Shown piece after piece: positions 1-9,500 of a stretch of DNA of 64,000 bases. The first letter of the stretch is position 1, and each line of letters begins with the position of its first letter. The DNA is taken from positions 1-64,000 of the forward strand of contig NZ_JAIETD010000034.1 of the NCBI RefSeq assembly GCF_019745455.1. The letters are read 5' to 3'. The notes under the pieces were generated by a model. It was not told where the DNA came from. It was given only the letters and a program-made list of their open reading frames with translations, and ran no database searches. The position numbers and the translations under genes were made by a program. The DNA comes from Methylobacterium sp. (GTDB lineage: Bacteria > Pseudomonadota > Alphaproteobacteria > Rhizobiales > Beijerinckiaceae).

Positions 1-386
1 ACGGAGAGGCCGATGCTGCCTGGCCCAAGGATACGGACGCCGTAGCGTCGTGCCGCGTTGAGGGCTTCGACGCAGGTTGCGTTCCCCATCTCTGCGCTCA
101 GGACGATCGCAGCTCCAGCACCGCACGCACCCGCCTTTTCGATGAGCTCCGGTACGGCGTCGGCGGGTGCGGCGATGACGACGAGGTCCGGCGCCTCGGC
201 CTCCGCCGGGTCAATCCCATACCCCCTCTCGCCACGACCAGCACCGGCGAAGGTGATCCTGCCGGCAAAGCCGCTGGCCGAGATATTCGAAACCAACGCT
301 CGACCGAGAGTCGCTGCTGCCTCATCTGCGACGACCACGGCAATGGAACGCGGCGACAGCAGGGCCTCGAAACGGGATGTACTCAT
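1..386 (-). CDS. CoA-binding (acyl-CoA synthetase, NDP-forming type) protein, N-terminal part
   Basis: The gene reads leftward from an ATG at 384-386 and runs off the window, so only about 128 residues are visible. The start reads MSTSRFEALLSPRSIAVVVA, the beginning typical of the CoA-binding Rossmann domain of NDP-forming acetate/succinate-CoA ligases and of PatZ-like protein acetyltransferases. Later segments fit the same fold: PDLVVIAAPADAVPELIEKA and RILGPGSIGL, the latter close to the family's RILGPNCLGL. The phosphohistidine and ATP-grasp parts lie outside the window, so ligase, acetyltransferase and stand-alone CoA-binding protein cannot be separated. The usual GASxxPG loop is altered to VADEAAATLG. 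Confidence 0.75.
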   Translation of the reverse strand, partial: MSTSRFEALLSPRSIAVVVADEAAATLGRALVSNISASGFAGRITFAGAGRGERGYGIDPAEAEAPDLVVIAAPADAVPELIEKAGACGAGAAIVLSAEMGNATCVEALNAARRYGVRILGPGSIGLS

Positions 387-523
387 CGGCTCGTACTACC
401 CGTCGCTCGCCATGGCTTTCGTCCCCCGGCCTCGCCGGCACGAACAACGTGGTACGCCGGCAATGGTACACCAGGACCGAGCCATCCCCCTGCCCTCCTA
501 AAGATCCGCCCGCGGCTGGGCGA

Positions 524-673
524 TCAAGGCTTTGATACGGAGCGAAGAACGAGAGTTTCGCCCCGCCTGAACAGGCAGGGCCAATGCATCTTCAAGGCAA
601 GGGCGCGCGCTTCGGCTAAACTCATCGATCGCTGCCGCGCGACTTCCTCGAGGCCGATCCAGCTATCCGCCAT
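524..673 (-). CDS. Small HTH/excisionase-like protein (49 aa), unrecognised
   Basis: A 49-residue frame starts at an ATG preceded by a strong Shine-Dalgarno (GGGAGG, 7 nt spacing). The product begins MADSWIGLEEVARQRSMSLA and ends in an Arg-rich segment. The pattern of a Trp, LEEVA, SLAEARALA and a basic tail resembles the short winged-helix of MerR/excisionase-type DNA-binding proteins. That assignment is inference from pattern only. It lies between the CoA-binding gene (same strand, 137 bp downstream) and the divergent aldolase. The case for a real gene is the good RBS and the amphipathic reading. The case against is its short length. Confidence 0.45.
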   Translation of the reverse strand: MADSWIGLEEVARQRSMSLAEARALALKMHWPCLFRRGETLVLRSVSKP

Positions 674-792
674 TGCAAGAACCTCCCTTCCAGACCGTCG
701 CTGCGGTAAGGCGCGCTCTGATCGAAGGTTCCGGTAAAGGCGAGACCCGACGTCTGAGTGACGTTCGGATGCTCCGCGGAGAGGTGACGACC

Positions 793-1428
793 ATGTTCGA
801 GATCCGGTCTTCCATCGTCGAGACGATGCGGCAGCTCATCGTGCTCGGCCTCAGCCAGGGCACTGCCGGCAACGTTTCGGTGCGTCACGGCGATGGCTTC
901 CTGGTGACGCCTTCGGGTATTCCGGCGGAGATCCTACGGCCGGACGACATCGTCCCGATGTCGATGACGGGTGCCCACGATCATCCTTTGGAGCCCTCCT
1001 CCGAGTGGCGCTTCCATCGCGATATCCTGGTGGCGAGGCCTGAACTCAACGCCGTCGTGCATGCCCATCCGACCTACTGCACGGCCTTCGCGATCTGTGG
1101 CCGAGAGATTCCCGCGGTGCATTACATGATCGCTGCGGCAGGAGGACCGACGATCCGGTGCGCGCCCTACGCACCTTATGGAACGCAAGAACTCTCGGAT
1201 CATGCCCTTGCCGCGCTCGAAAACCGGACCGGGTGCCTGCTCGCCAACCACGGCATGATCGCAACCGGCCCGGACCTTCCGAAAGCATTGTGGCTGGCTG
1301 TCGAGATGGAGGCGCTCTGCCGCCAGTACGCCATGGCTCTTCAGATTGGCGAACCGGTGATCCTTTCGGATGCAGAGATTGCCCACACGGTCGAGAGATT
1401 CAGATCCTACGGACCTCGCTCGCGCTAG
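793..1428 (+). CDS. Class II aldolase/adducin family protein (FucA-like)
   Basis: A 211-residue protein, matching the usual length of L-fuculose-1-phosphate aldolase. The start at 793 is chosen because GGAGAGG lies 9 nt upstream; longer in-frame starts (673, 769) lack this. The phosphate-binding GTAGNVSVR segment is at about residue 24. Catalytic Glu is about 71 in SSEWRFH. The metal-binding histidines are 90 and 92 in VVHAHP and 153 in NHGMIATG. The family cleaves a sugar phosphate into DHAP and an aldehyde, or decarboxylates related substrates, using Zn2+ in the cytoplasm. No sugar kinase or isomerase lies beside it, so the substrate cannot be named. Confidence 0.85.
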   Translation: MFEIRSSIVETMRQLIVLGLSQGTAGNVSVRHGDGFLVTPSGIPAEILRPDDIVPMSMTGAHDHPLEPSSEWRFHRDILVARPELNAVVHAHPTYCTAFAICGREIPAVHYMIAAAGGPTIRCAPYAPYGTQELSDHALAALENRTGCLLANHGMIATGPDLPKALWLAVEMEALCRQYAMALQIGEPVILSDAEIAHTVERFRSYGPRSR

Positions 1429-1839
1429 ATAGGTTTGAATCCCTTTTCCGATCGCCGAACCCAGTCTTATACAACTCATGGTTACAAATATCAGAAAGAA
1501 TATATACTTTATTCATTCTTCATAATATGGATTTTATAAATAGAACCTGTGCTTCTGCGGCGCTTCGTTCCGGTCTTCACGCCGCTCCCAACGATTCGAC
1601 CTCAATCAATGCAGAGAGCTGCATCCCGTGAGGCGCCGATGATTGGCAAATATGCATGGGCCGTCCTCCGAATCCGTCCCGTATCAAATTTATCAGCGGC
1701 GAACCTGGCCTCTTGCGCTTCCATTAAAGACGCCATACTAACGACATCGTTAATTTTATCGATCAAACCTCCTTGCATCGAGAGAATACCGGGCAAGATC
1801 TGGTCTGGAATGTATTCAAATTTCTAGTGGAGATTGAGG
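1429..1839. other. AT-rich intergenic region upstream of the MucR gene
   Basis: About 410 bases with no convincing gene. The left half (about 1465-1545) is strikingly AT-rich for this genome, with runs such as tatatacttt and ttttataaat. A 64-codon minus-strand frame at 1602-1796 lacks a good RBS and resembles nothing I know. An AGGAGGT-like string on the minus strand near 1775 is followed too closely by a TTG. The region probably holds the mucR promoter and leader. Confidence 0.5.
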
Positions 1840-2340
1840 ATGGAGTCGGGCACCGGCAAGTCGACGGATTACATCGAGCTCGCAGCGGACATCGTCTCCG
1901 CTTTCGTGAGCAACAACTCCGTGCCCGTGACGGAACTTCCGCTGCTGATTGCGTCCGTTCACGCGACGCTCGCGCAGCTCTCGGGTGGTCAGAACGAGGC
2001 GAAGGCGGAGGCGCTGACACCAGCGGTACCAATCAAACGCTCGATCACGCCCGACTACGTCATCTGCCTGGAAGACGGGAAAAAGTTCAAATCCCTGAAG
2101 AGGCATCTGCGTACACGATACGAGATGACCCCCGAGCAGTATCGGGCACGCTGGAACCTGCCTTCAGATTACCCCATGGTCGCACCGAATTACGCGGCGG
2201 CTCGTTCTGCTCTCGCCAGAAACATGGGGCTCGGTCAGCAGCGTCGGAAGTCCAGGCTCAAGGTCGACATCGTCGAGGCGCCGTTGAGCGCCAGTGCAGC
2301 ACCTCGCGGACGCCGTCAGAAGATCGCAGCCGAACGCTGA
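1840..2340 (+). CDS. mucR: MucR/Ros family transcriptional regulator
   Basis: A 166-residue protein with the MucR layout: a helical N-terminal half (about 1-60, oligomerisation) and the Ros/MucR zinc-finger-like domain from about 70. The signature CLEDGKKFKSLKRHL is followed by TPEQYRARWNLP. MucR proteins bind AT-rich DNA and repress exopolysaccharide, motility and virulence genes in alphaproteobacteria. The ATG at 1840 follows GTGGAG at 1827-1832. Metal-ligand positions are eroded. Cys76 and His89 remain, but the second Cys is Asp79, as in most MucR proteins, and the histidine of the usual HLRTHY motif is Arg93. Whether it still binds zinc is open. It stands alone, which is normal for this family. 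Confidence 0.92.
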   Translation: MESGTGKSTDYIELAADIVSAFVSNNSVPVTELPLLIASVHATLAQLSGGQNEAKAEALTPAVPIKRSITPDYVICLEDGKKFKSLKRHLRTRYEMTPEQYRARWNLPSDYPMVAPNYAAARSALARNMGLGQQRRKSRLKVDIVEAPLSASAAPRGRRQKIAAER

Positions 2341-2664
2341 CATGCCGAGGGCTCACTAGGCCGTCGACAACGAACCATGTTCCATCGACCTCCGGAAGCG
2401 GCCATGGATCAGGGTGGTCGAGACTTGCCCACGAAAATTCATCCGTGGATGTCTTTATGCGTCGGCTCACGCAGAGCGCGTGGGCCTAACGCTGTCGATG
2501 ATCGTTTGCATGACGATGCGGTCCGAGGCCTGGGCTGACCCCTCGCTCGACGAGGTTGTCCCCAGTGATCCGCAGGGCGTTAGCGATCGCTCAAGCCGCA
2601 GCATGACACTTTCGAAACGGGGGTGCCTCATCGTTCGGGTAGCGCTCTCCTTCTCGGGATCGTC
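2341..2664. other. Intergenic region, no gene recognised
   Basis: The 324 bases between mucR and the Mrr-like gene contain overlapping frames in several phases. None has a recognisable product or a good ribosome binding site. A GTG start at 2623 would extend the downstream gene by 14 codons. Confidence 0.4.
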
Positions 2665-3501
2665 ATGTCAGCTCGTTCGAGCCTCGTTTCGCGCCTGTTC
2701 TGGACGACGGTCCTGGGCGGTTGCGCAGCAATGGTCTGGGAAACCATCGCCCTTGGCAGCACCGCGGTGGTCGTGGCCGCACTGATACTCTGGCACCTCG
2801 ACCGCCCCCGCCGCCTTAAGCGACGTATCCGCCGTGTCGTACTGCCCCATGCTGGTATTCTAGCGCGAAGGCGGCGTCAGGAATGCTTCGTCGATGCCTA
2901 CGGCAACCTGATCTGCGACGGCTGGTACCGGGAGCGTGCCTATTTCGCGGAGCGTACGGTCATTCGCGAACTAGAGGAACGAGGGCTCGGGACAGAGGCC
3001 GACCGTTTATGGCCGGACATTCTCGCCATCATCGAGGCCGTGGCAGAAGCCGCCTGTCTACCCGATGAGGACGATCTTCCGGAGGACGGCATCGCCTATG
3101 AACGCTTTTGCGTCGCGCGGCTTCTCAAGGCCGGGTGGCGCGCCTGGCCGACACAGGCGAGCGGTGACCAGGGCGCGGACATCGTCGCGGAACGTGATGG
3201 CCTTCGTCTGATCATCCAATGCAAGCGCTACGGAAAACCGGTCGGCAACGCAGCGGTCCAGGAGGCTGCTGCCGCCTGCAGGTTCTGGTCCGGCGATCAC
3301 GCGGCGGTCGTCTCGAATGCGGGCTTCACGCCGTCGGCGCGCAAGCTCGCCGCCGCCACCGACGTCCTGCTGCTTCATCACGACGACCTGGTCGACTTCG
3401 AGCCCGAGAAACTCCAAGTGGCGGCGTCATCGCCCGTCGAGCCGAGACCAAGCTCGTCCGTCCGGAGCCAGAAGAGCATTCGCCGCATCGGGGCCGTCTG
3501 A
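2665..3501 (+). CDS. Membrane-anchored Mrr-like restriction endonuclease domain protein
   Basis: A 278-residue protein from the ATG at 2665 (a GTG at 2623 is also possible). Two hydrophobic segments (about 7-25 and 27-45) are followed by a very basic stretch, so the rest probably lies in the cytoplasm. The C-terminal domain has the PD-(D/E)xK fold motif of the Mrr catalytic family: YERFCVARLL, then GDQGADIVAE with Asp172, then IIQCKRYGKPV with Gln185-x-Lys187. Mrr-type nucleases cut methylated or foreign DNA, but many membrane-tethered relatives have no proven role. No methyltransferase or specificity gene lies nearby, which argues against a classical restriction-modification pair. The last 75 bases overlap the 3' end of the opposite-strand zwf gene. 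Confidence 0.75.
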   Translation: MSARSSLVSRLFWTTVLGGCAAMVWETIALGSTAVVVAALILWHLDRPRRLKRRIRRVVLPHAGILARRRRQECFVDAYGNLICDGWYRERAYFAERTVIRELEERGLGTEADRLWPDILAIIEAVAEAACLPDEDDLPEDGIAYERFCVARLLKAGWRAWPTQASGDQGADIVAERDGLRLIIQCKRYGKPVGNAAVQEAAAACRFWSGDHAAVVSNAGFTPSARKLAAATDVLLLHHDDLVDFEPEKLQVAASSPVEPRPSSSVRSQKSIRRIGAV

Positions 3502-4932
3502 ACCCGCTGGGTAGCTCACGACGGGCGCGGCTCGCCAAGCCTGGATCAGCGGATCGACGATCGCCCAGGCGCCTTCGATCATGTCGGCGCGCTGAAATAG
3601 CGTGCTGTCGCCGACCATGCAGTCGTAGAGCAGCGTCTCATAGCCCACGGTGGGCTTCTCAGCGAAGAAGTCGCCATAGTCGAACCCCGCGATCACCTGA
3701 CCGAGCGAGATGCCCGGCCCCGGCCGCTTTGCGTTGAGAGTGGTGGCGACGCCATGCTCCGGGTCGATTCGCAGGCGCATGAATCCGCTCCGAAGACCAG
3801 CCTCAGCATCGAAGAGATCCGTCGTGGGATCCTTAAAGTGGATGACGATTTCGGTGCGACGCCCGCTCAGACGCTTGCCGGTTCGCAGGTAGAACGGCAC
3901 GCCATCCCAACGCGGCGAATCGATCATAAGCCTGAGTGCCACGTAGGTTTCTGTAGTCGAACCAGGGTCCACATCTGGCTCGTCGCGGTAGGCGGAGACT
4001 GAGTGGCCGGCGTCGTCGCCCGCCCCGTACTGCCCTCGGACGGCCTCCGACGGAACGGCAGGCCGGATGGACCGGATCAAGGCCGCCTTGGTATCGCGAA
4101 CATCTTCTGATGCGAGGGAGGCTGGCGGCTCCATCGCCGCCATGCAGAGCAGTTGGAAGAGGTGATTCGGCACCATGTCGCGGAGGGCCCCGGTCGTTTC
4201 GTAGAAGCCGCCCCTTTCCTCTACGCCGATCGTTTCTGCCGCGGTGATTTCCACGCAGTCGATATGATCGCGATTCCAGGCGGGCTCCAAAATCCGGTTC
4301 GCGAAGCGCAGGACGAGGAGGCTCTGTACCGTCTCCTTGCCGAGGAAGTGGTCGATCCGGAAGATCTGGCCCTCCCCCGCTTGCGCGAGAAGCCGGGCAT
4401 TGAGGTCGCGTGCCGAGGCGAGATCGCTGCCGAAGGGCTTTTCCACCACGACACGGCGGAAGGCTCCCTCTCTTTCCCTCAGTAGCCCCGCAGCACCGAG
4501 GCGATCGACGATCGGTCCGAAGAATCGTGCGGAGACAGCGAGATAGAAGATTGCGTTTCCGTCGATCGATGCGGCGAGAGAGCGATAGGTCTCCTCCGCC
4601 TCGAAGTCACCTTTCTGGTAGTCGAGGCGATCACGCACGAAGCCCCAGGCTCCCTCATCGATTCGGTCGGGATGGAATTCCGCCGTGGGATCCTTCGCGA
4701 AGCCATGGATCGTCTCGGTAAGCAATCGGCGCCAGCCCTCGTCGCTATCGTGGTTATGGTCGACACCGAGGATGCGGAAAGCGTCCGGCAGATGCCCCGC
4801 AACGACGAGATTGTAGAGCGCCGGCATCAGCAGGCGTTTCGTCAGGTCGCCATGGGCGCCGAAGATCACGAGGGTGCAGGGAGGCGCCGGCCCGACGTGC
4901 ATGGGGGTCTCGGTACGGAGCGGCTCTGACAT
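3427..4932 (-). CDS. zwf: Glucose-6-phosphate 1-dehydrogenase
   Basis: A 501-residue enzyme oxidising glucose-6-phosphate to 6-phosphogluconolactone with NAD(P)+. It is the entry to the Entner-Doudoroff and oxidative pentose phosphate routes. The nucleotide-binding motif is IFGAHGDLTKRLLMPALYNL near the N terminus. The family active-site signature is RIDHFLGKE, and EKPFGSDLASA and FYLRTGKRL are also present. In-frame ATGs at 4950, 4932 and 4902 are all possible; 4932 gives a normal-length N terminus. The usual partners pgl and edd are absent. It lies 86 bp downstream of the efflux operon on the same strand, so read-through is possible. Its 3' end overlaps the convergent nuclease gene. Confidence 0.95.
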   Translation of the reverse strand: MSEPLRTETPMHVGPAPPCTLVIFGAHGDLTKRLLMPALYNLVVAGHLPDAFRILGVDHNHDSDEGWRRLLTETIHGFAKDPTAEFHPDRIDEGAWGFVRDRLDYQKGDFEAEETYRSLAASIDGNAIFYLAVSARFFGPIVDRLGAAGLLREREGAFRRVVVEKPFGSDLASARDLNARLLAQAGEGQIFRIDHFLGKETVQSLLVLRFANRILEPAWNRDHIDCVEITAAETIGVEERGGFYETTGALRDMVPNHLFQLLCMAAMEPPASLASEDVRDTKAALIRSIRPAVPSEAVRGQYGAGDDAGHSVSAYRDEPDVDPGSTTETYVALRLMIDSPRWDGVPFYLRTGKRLSGRRTEIVIHFKDPTTDLFDAEAGLRSGFMRLRIDPEHGVATTLNAKRPGPGISLGQVIAGFDYGDFFAEKPTVGYETLLYDCMVGDSTLFQRADMIEGAWAIVDPLIQAWRAAPVVSYPAGSDGPDAANALLAPDGRAWSRLDGR

Positions 4933-5018
4933 CGTCGGGGTCCGGTGCATGCAGACTCGCGGGGCCTCGTCCGTCAACGGGAGGGCCGATCCCGCGTTCC
5001 CACGCGCCTGGCGTACCT

Positions 5019-6536
5019 CTACTCGTCGGTACGAACCGCCGCACCGGAATCGATTAGAAGGCGCGACGCGGCAAGTTCCTCGCGTGTCGGCAGGCTGCGC
5101 ACGTCCCAACCACCGCCGAGTGCCCTGATCAGCGAAACCACGTTTGTGAAGCGGTTGAGGCGGATCTGGAGGGCGGAGACCTCGTTGTTGAGCGCCGTCG
5201 CCTGCGCGGTCACCACAGTGGTAAAGTTCTGTGTCCCGGCTCGGTACTCGTTGAGGGTGATCTCGACGGCGCGGCGGGCGAGGACGACCGCCTCGTCCTG
5301 CACCGCCTGCTGCCGGTTGAGGATACGCACGCCCGCGAGCCCGTTCTCGACCTCGGCGAAGGCGGTGAGAACGGTCTGCCGGTAGGTGGCGACGCTGGCG
5401 TCGTAGGCGGCGCGGGCGATCCGCACGCCGGCGGCGAGTGCCCCGCCGTCGAACAGGATCTGATTGCCGGCCGCGGCAATCGACCAGACCTGGTTGGCGG
5501 CCGAGAACACGCCATTGCGGGTCAGGCCCGAGATGCCGCCGGAGGCAGAGAGGGTCACGGTCGGGTAGAAGGCCGCGACGGCCACGCCGATCTGCTCGCT
5601 CTGGGACTGCACGTTGCGCTCGGCCTGGGCGATATCGGGACGCCGTTCGAGGAGATCGGAGGGAACGCCCACCGGGACGGCGGGCGGCTTGGCGGCGAGG
5701 GACGCCACCGGCAGGGACAGCTCCGAGGGCGGGCGCCCGATCAGGGTGGCGATCGCGTGCTCGAAGGTGGCCCGCTGGAGCCCGACAGCGATGGCCTGTG
5801 CCTGCGTCGTCTGCAGCAGCGTCTGCGCCGTGATGACGTCCGAGCGCGCCGCGACCCCGGCATTGTACTGGTTCTCGGCGATGGCAAGGCTGCGCTTGTA
5901 GGCTTCCACCGTCTCGTTGAGGAGGCGCTGCAGGGAGTCCTGGTAGCGCAGCGAGAGGTAATTCGTGGCGACCTCGGACTGGATCGAGAGACGCACGGCG
6001 GCGAGGTCCGCGGCGCTCGCCTGAGCGGTGGCGACCTCGCTCTCGATATTGCGCCGGATGCGGCCCCAGAGGTCGAGCTCCCACGAGGCCTGACCCTGCA
6101 GCGAGATGCTGGTCCGCTCGTTTCCGAGGGACCGCGAGCGCGTGATGCTCGGCGCGCCGATGACGGTCGGGAATAGCGCGGCGCGGGCCTGGGCGACGAA
6201 GGCGCGGGCCTGGTCGTAGGTCGCGACCGAGACGCGAAGGTTTTGGTTGTCGACGTCCACGAGCCGGACCAGTCGGTCGAGGGCCGGATCGCGGAACACA
6301 CGCCACCAATCTCCCCGCTCGGCGCCGTCATTGGGCCGCGCCGGGCGCCAGCCCTTGCGGCTCGCCACATAGGCGGCGCTGTCCTCGCGGGCGCCGCCCT
6401 GCTTGAACCCGAGCGGCGTCTCGACGGAGGGGCGCGAGTAGTCGGGGCCGACGAGGCAGCCCGACGTGGTTGCCGCGAGGGCGAGGGTGGTCGCGACGCG
6501 GAGGGTTCGGCGTGCCTTCGACGACGAGACCATCAT
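5019..6536 (-). CDS. Outer membrane efflux lipoprotein, OprM/NodT family
   Basis: A 505-residue TolC-fold channel subunit. The N terminus is a lipoprotein signal with lipobox TTSGC and modified Cys27. Two OEP repeats follow, including NLRVSVATYDQARAFVAQAR and SYVE-type hairpins such as ENGLAGVRILNRQQAV. The protein should trimerise in the outer membrane and complete the pump built by the three upstream genes. Its first ATG overlaps the stop of the RND permease gene (ATGA at 6533-6536), showing translational coupling. A second ATG one codon later is also usable. Confidence 0.93.
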   Translation of the reverse strand: MMVSSSKARRTLRVATTLALAATTSGCLVGPDYSRPSVETPLGFKQGGAREDSAAYVASRKGWRPARPNDGAERGDWWRVFRDPALDRLVRLVDVDNQNLRVSVATYDQARAFVAQARAALFPTVIGAPSITRSRSLGNERTSISLQGQASWELDLWGRIRRNIESEVATAQASAADLAAVRLSIQSEVATNYLSLRYQDSLQRLLNETVEAYKRSLAIAENQYNAGVAARSDVITAQTLLQTTQAQAIAVGLQRATFEHAIATLIGRPPSELSLPVASLAAKPPAVPVGVPSDLLERRPDIAQAERNVQSQSEQIGVAVAAFYPTVTLSASGGISGLTRNGVFSAANQVWSIAAAGNQILFDGGALAAGVRIARAAYDASVATYRQTVLTAFAEVENGLAGVRILNRQQAVQDEAVVLARRAVEITLNEYRAGTQNFTTVVTAQATALNNEVSALQIRLNRFTNVVSLIRALGGGWDVRSLPTREELAASRLLIDSGAAVRTDE

Positions 6537-9500
6537 TCGGCCGGCGCCGCCTGTACGGCACCGCCCGCCGCCTTGGGCCGGCGCCGCAGGCGGTCGAGGT
6601 AGAGGTAGACGACCGGCGTTGTGTAGAGGGTCAGGATCTGGCTCACGATCAATCCGCCGACGATGGCGATGCCGAGCGGGCGGCGAAGTTCCGAGCCTTC
6701 GCCGCCGGCGAAGATCAGTGGCGCGGCGCCGAGCAATGCGGCGAGCGTTGTCATCATGATCGGCCGAAAGCGCAAGAGGCAGGCTTCGAAGATCGCATCC
6801 TTGGGCTTCGCGCCGCGGGTACGCTCGGCGTCGAGGGCGACGTCGATCATCATGATCGCGTTCTTCTTCACGATGCCGATGAGGAGGAACACCGCGATCA
6901 GGGCGATCACCGTGAATTCGGTGCCCGAGACGAGCAGCGCCAGCAGCGCGCCGATGCCGGCCGAGGGCAGCGTCGAGAGAATCGTGATCGGGTGGACGTA
7001 GCTTTCGTAGAGGATGCCGAGGATCGCGTAGACGGCGAGGATCGCTGCGAGAATCAGCAACGGCTGGCGCGAGGCCGAGGCCTGGAAGGTCTTGGCGGTC
7101 CCGGCGAATTCGCCGTGGACGGTTGCGGGCGCGCGGATCTCGGCCATCGCCCGATCGATCGCGACGGTCGCGTCGCTCAGGCTTTTCCCATCGGCGAGGT
7201 TGAAGGAGACCGTCGTCGCCACGAACAGACCCTGATGGCTGACCTGGACGGGGGCGGTGCCGGTCTCGAACCGCGCGAAGGCCGAAAGCGGGATCATCGT
7301 CTCCTTCGTGCTGCTCACCGGTGCGCTCGACGAGGCCCCTCCCCTGCCGCCCGCAATAGCGTTTGCCGAGGCATTGCGCGCGGAATCCGTCGCCGGGTTG
7401 ATGGCGGTGGATGTGCCGGAACTCGCCCCCGCGACATTCGACGTTCCCGACGTCTCGGCGATGACGGTCCCCGCCACCGCGTTGGTGGTGGCTGAGCCAC
7501 GCGCATTCCCCCCCGAGGTCGAGACGTAGATCAGCTTCAGCGTCTCCGGCGATTGCAGGTAGCGCGGCGAGATCTCCATCACGACGTGATATTGATTGAG
7601 GGGGTTGTAGATCGTCGAAACCTGGCGCTGCCCGAAGGCGTCGTAGAGGGTATTGTCGATCTTGTCGGGCGTGATGCCGTAGCGAAAGGCCGTGGCGCGA
7701 TCGATGACGATGCGGCTCTCGAGGCCGCCCTCCTGCTGGTCGGATGTGACATCGGCGAAGGTCGGGTCGCGCTGCAGTGCCTGAACGAGCTTCGGAGCCA
7801 CCGCGTAGACCTCCTCGGCCGTGTCGCCCTGGAGGGTGTACTGATACTGGGCGAAGCTCTGGCGTCCCCCCATCCGCAGATCCTGGCGGGCCGTGAGATA
7901 GAGGCGTGCCCCGGGGACCTGCGCGAGCTTCGGCCTCAGCCGGTTAAGGACGACGTTCATAGGCGCCCGCTCGCCGAGCGGTTTGAGGCCGACGAAGACG
8001 TTGGCGGAATTGGTTCCTCGACCGCCTGTGAAGCCGACGACGCTCTCGACCGCCGGATCGGCCTGGACGATGGCGCTCGCCTGTTCGAGCTTCTGCTTCA
8101 TCGCCTGGAAGGAGATGCGTTGGTCGGCCTGGATGCCGCCCATCATCTGCCCGGTATCCTGGTCGGGGAAGAAGCCCTTGGGCACGATGACGTAGAGGTA
8201 GACGTTCAGACCGACCGTCGAGAGCAGCACCAGGATGACGATGCGCGTATGCCGCAGGGCGATGCGAAGGGTACGCTCGTATCCGCGCAGCATCCCGTCG
8301 AATCCGCCCTCGAGCATGCGCAGGAAGAGGTTCGGCCGCTTACCCGGCGGCCCGTCCGAACGGTGTCCCTCGGGCTTGAGGAAGATCGCGCACATCATCG
8401 GTGTCGTCGTCAGCGACAGGACGAGGGAGATCAGGATCGCCAGCGAGAGCGTGACGGCGAATTCCTCGAACAGGCGTCCAACGATGCCGCCCATGAGCAG
8501 GATCGGCAGGAAGACCGCGATCAGCGAGAGGCTCATGGAGATGACGGTGAAGCCGACCTCGCGCGACCCGAGCAAAGCCGCCTCGACCCTCGGCTTGCCC
8601 TCCTCGATGTGCCGCTGGATGTTCTCAAGCACGACGATCGCGTCGTCGACGACGAAGCCGGTGGCGATGATCAGCGCCATCAGCGACAGGATGTCGAGGC
8701 TGTAATCGAGAAGGTACATCGCCGAGAAGGTGCCGATGATCGAGATCGGCACGGCCACGGCGGGGATCAGGGTCGCCCGTCCCGAGCGCAGGAAGATGAA
8801 GACGACGGCGACGACGAGCACGACGGCGATGATCAGCGTGTGTTCGGTCTCGGCGAGCGAGGCGCGGATGGTGGCACTCCGATCGCCCGCGACGGTCAGG
8901 TTGATATCGCCCGGCAACGCGGCCTGAACCTGAGGCAGCGCCGCCTTCAAGCCGTTAATCGTCTCGACGACGTTGGAGCCTGGCTGCTTGTAGATGAACA
9001 GGATGACGCCGGGCTTGCCGTCTATCAGCCCGAGATTTCGCTTATCCTCGACGCCGTCGACGACCTGGCCGACATCCGACAATCTGACCCCTGCGCCGTT
9101 GCGATAGGCGACGACGATCTCGCGATAATCTGCAGCGACGCGGCCCTGATCGTTGGCATAGAGCTGGTAGTGACGGGCTTCCGTCTCGATCGCGCCCTTG
9201 GGCGAGTTGGCGTTGGCGGAGGCGAGCGCCGCGCGGATCCCTTCGAGGCCGATGCCGTAATTGAACAGGGCTTTGGGATCGAGCTCAACGCGGACGGCCG
9301 GAAGCGATGAGCCGCCGACATCGACGTTCCCGACACCCGGAAGCTGCGCCATCTTCTGCTGCACGATGGTCGCGGCGGAATCGTAGAGCTGTCCGGGGGA
9401 AAGCGTATCGGAGGTCAGCCCGAGGATCAGGATGGGCGAATCGGCCGGATTGAATTTGCGGTAAGTCGGGTTCTGCCGGAGGGCGGCGGGCAGATCGGCA

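Noticed and set aside
1602..1796. A 64-codon minus-strand frame in the AT-rich gap
   Set aside because: No good ribosome binding site and no similarity to known proteins.
3427..6309. A single 960-codon minus-strand frame
   Set aside because: Only the part from 4932 downward is zwf. The upstream part is an out-of-frame reading of the outer membrane efflux gene with Arg/Pro-rich nonsense composition.
7553..9310. A 585-codon plus-strand frame inside the efflux operon
   Set aside because: Antisense of the MdtC-like gene; Asp/Arg-rich composition with no fold or motif.
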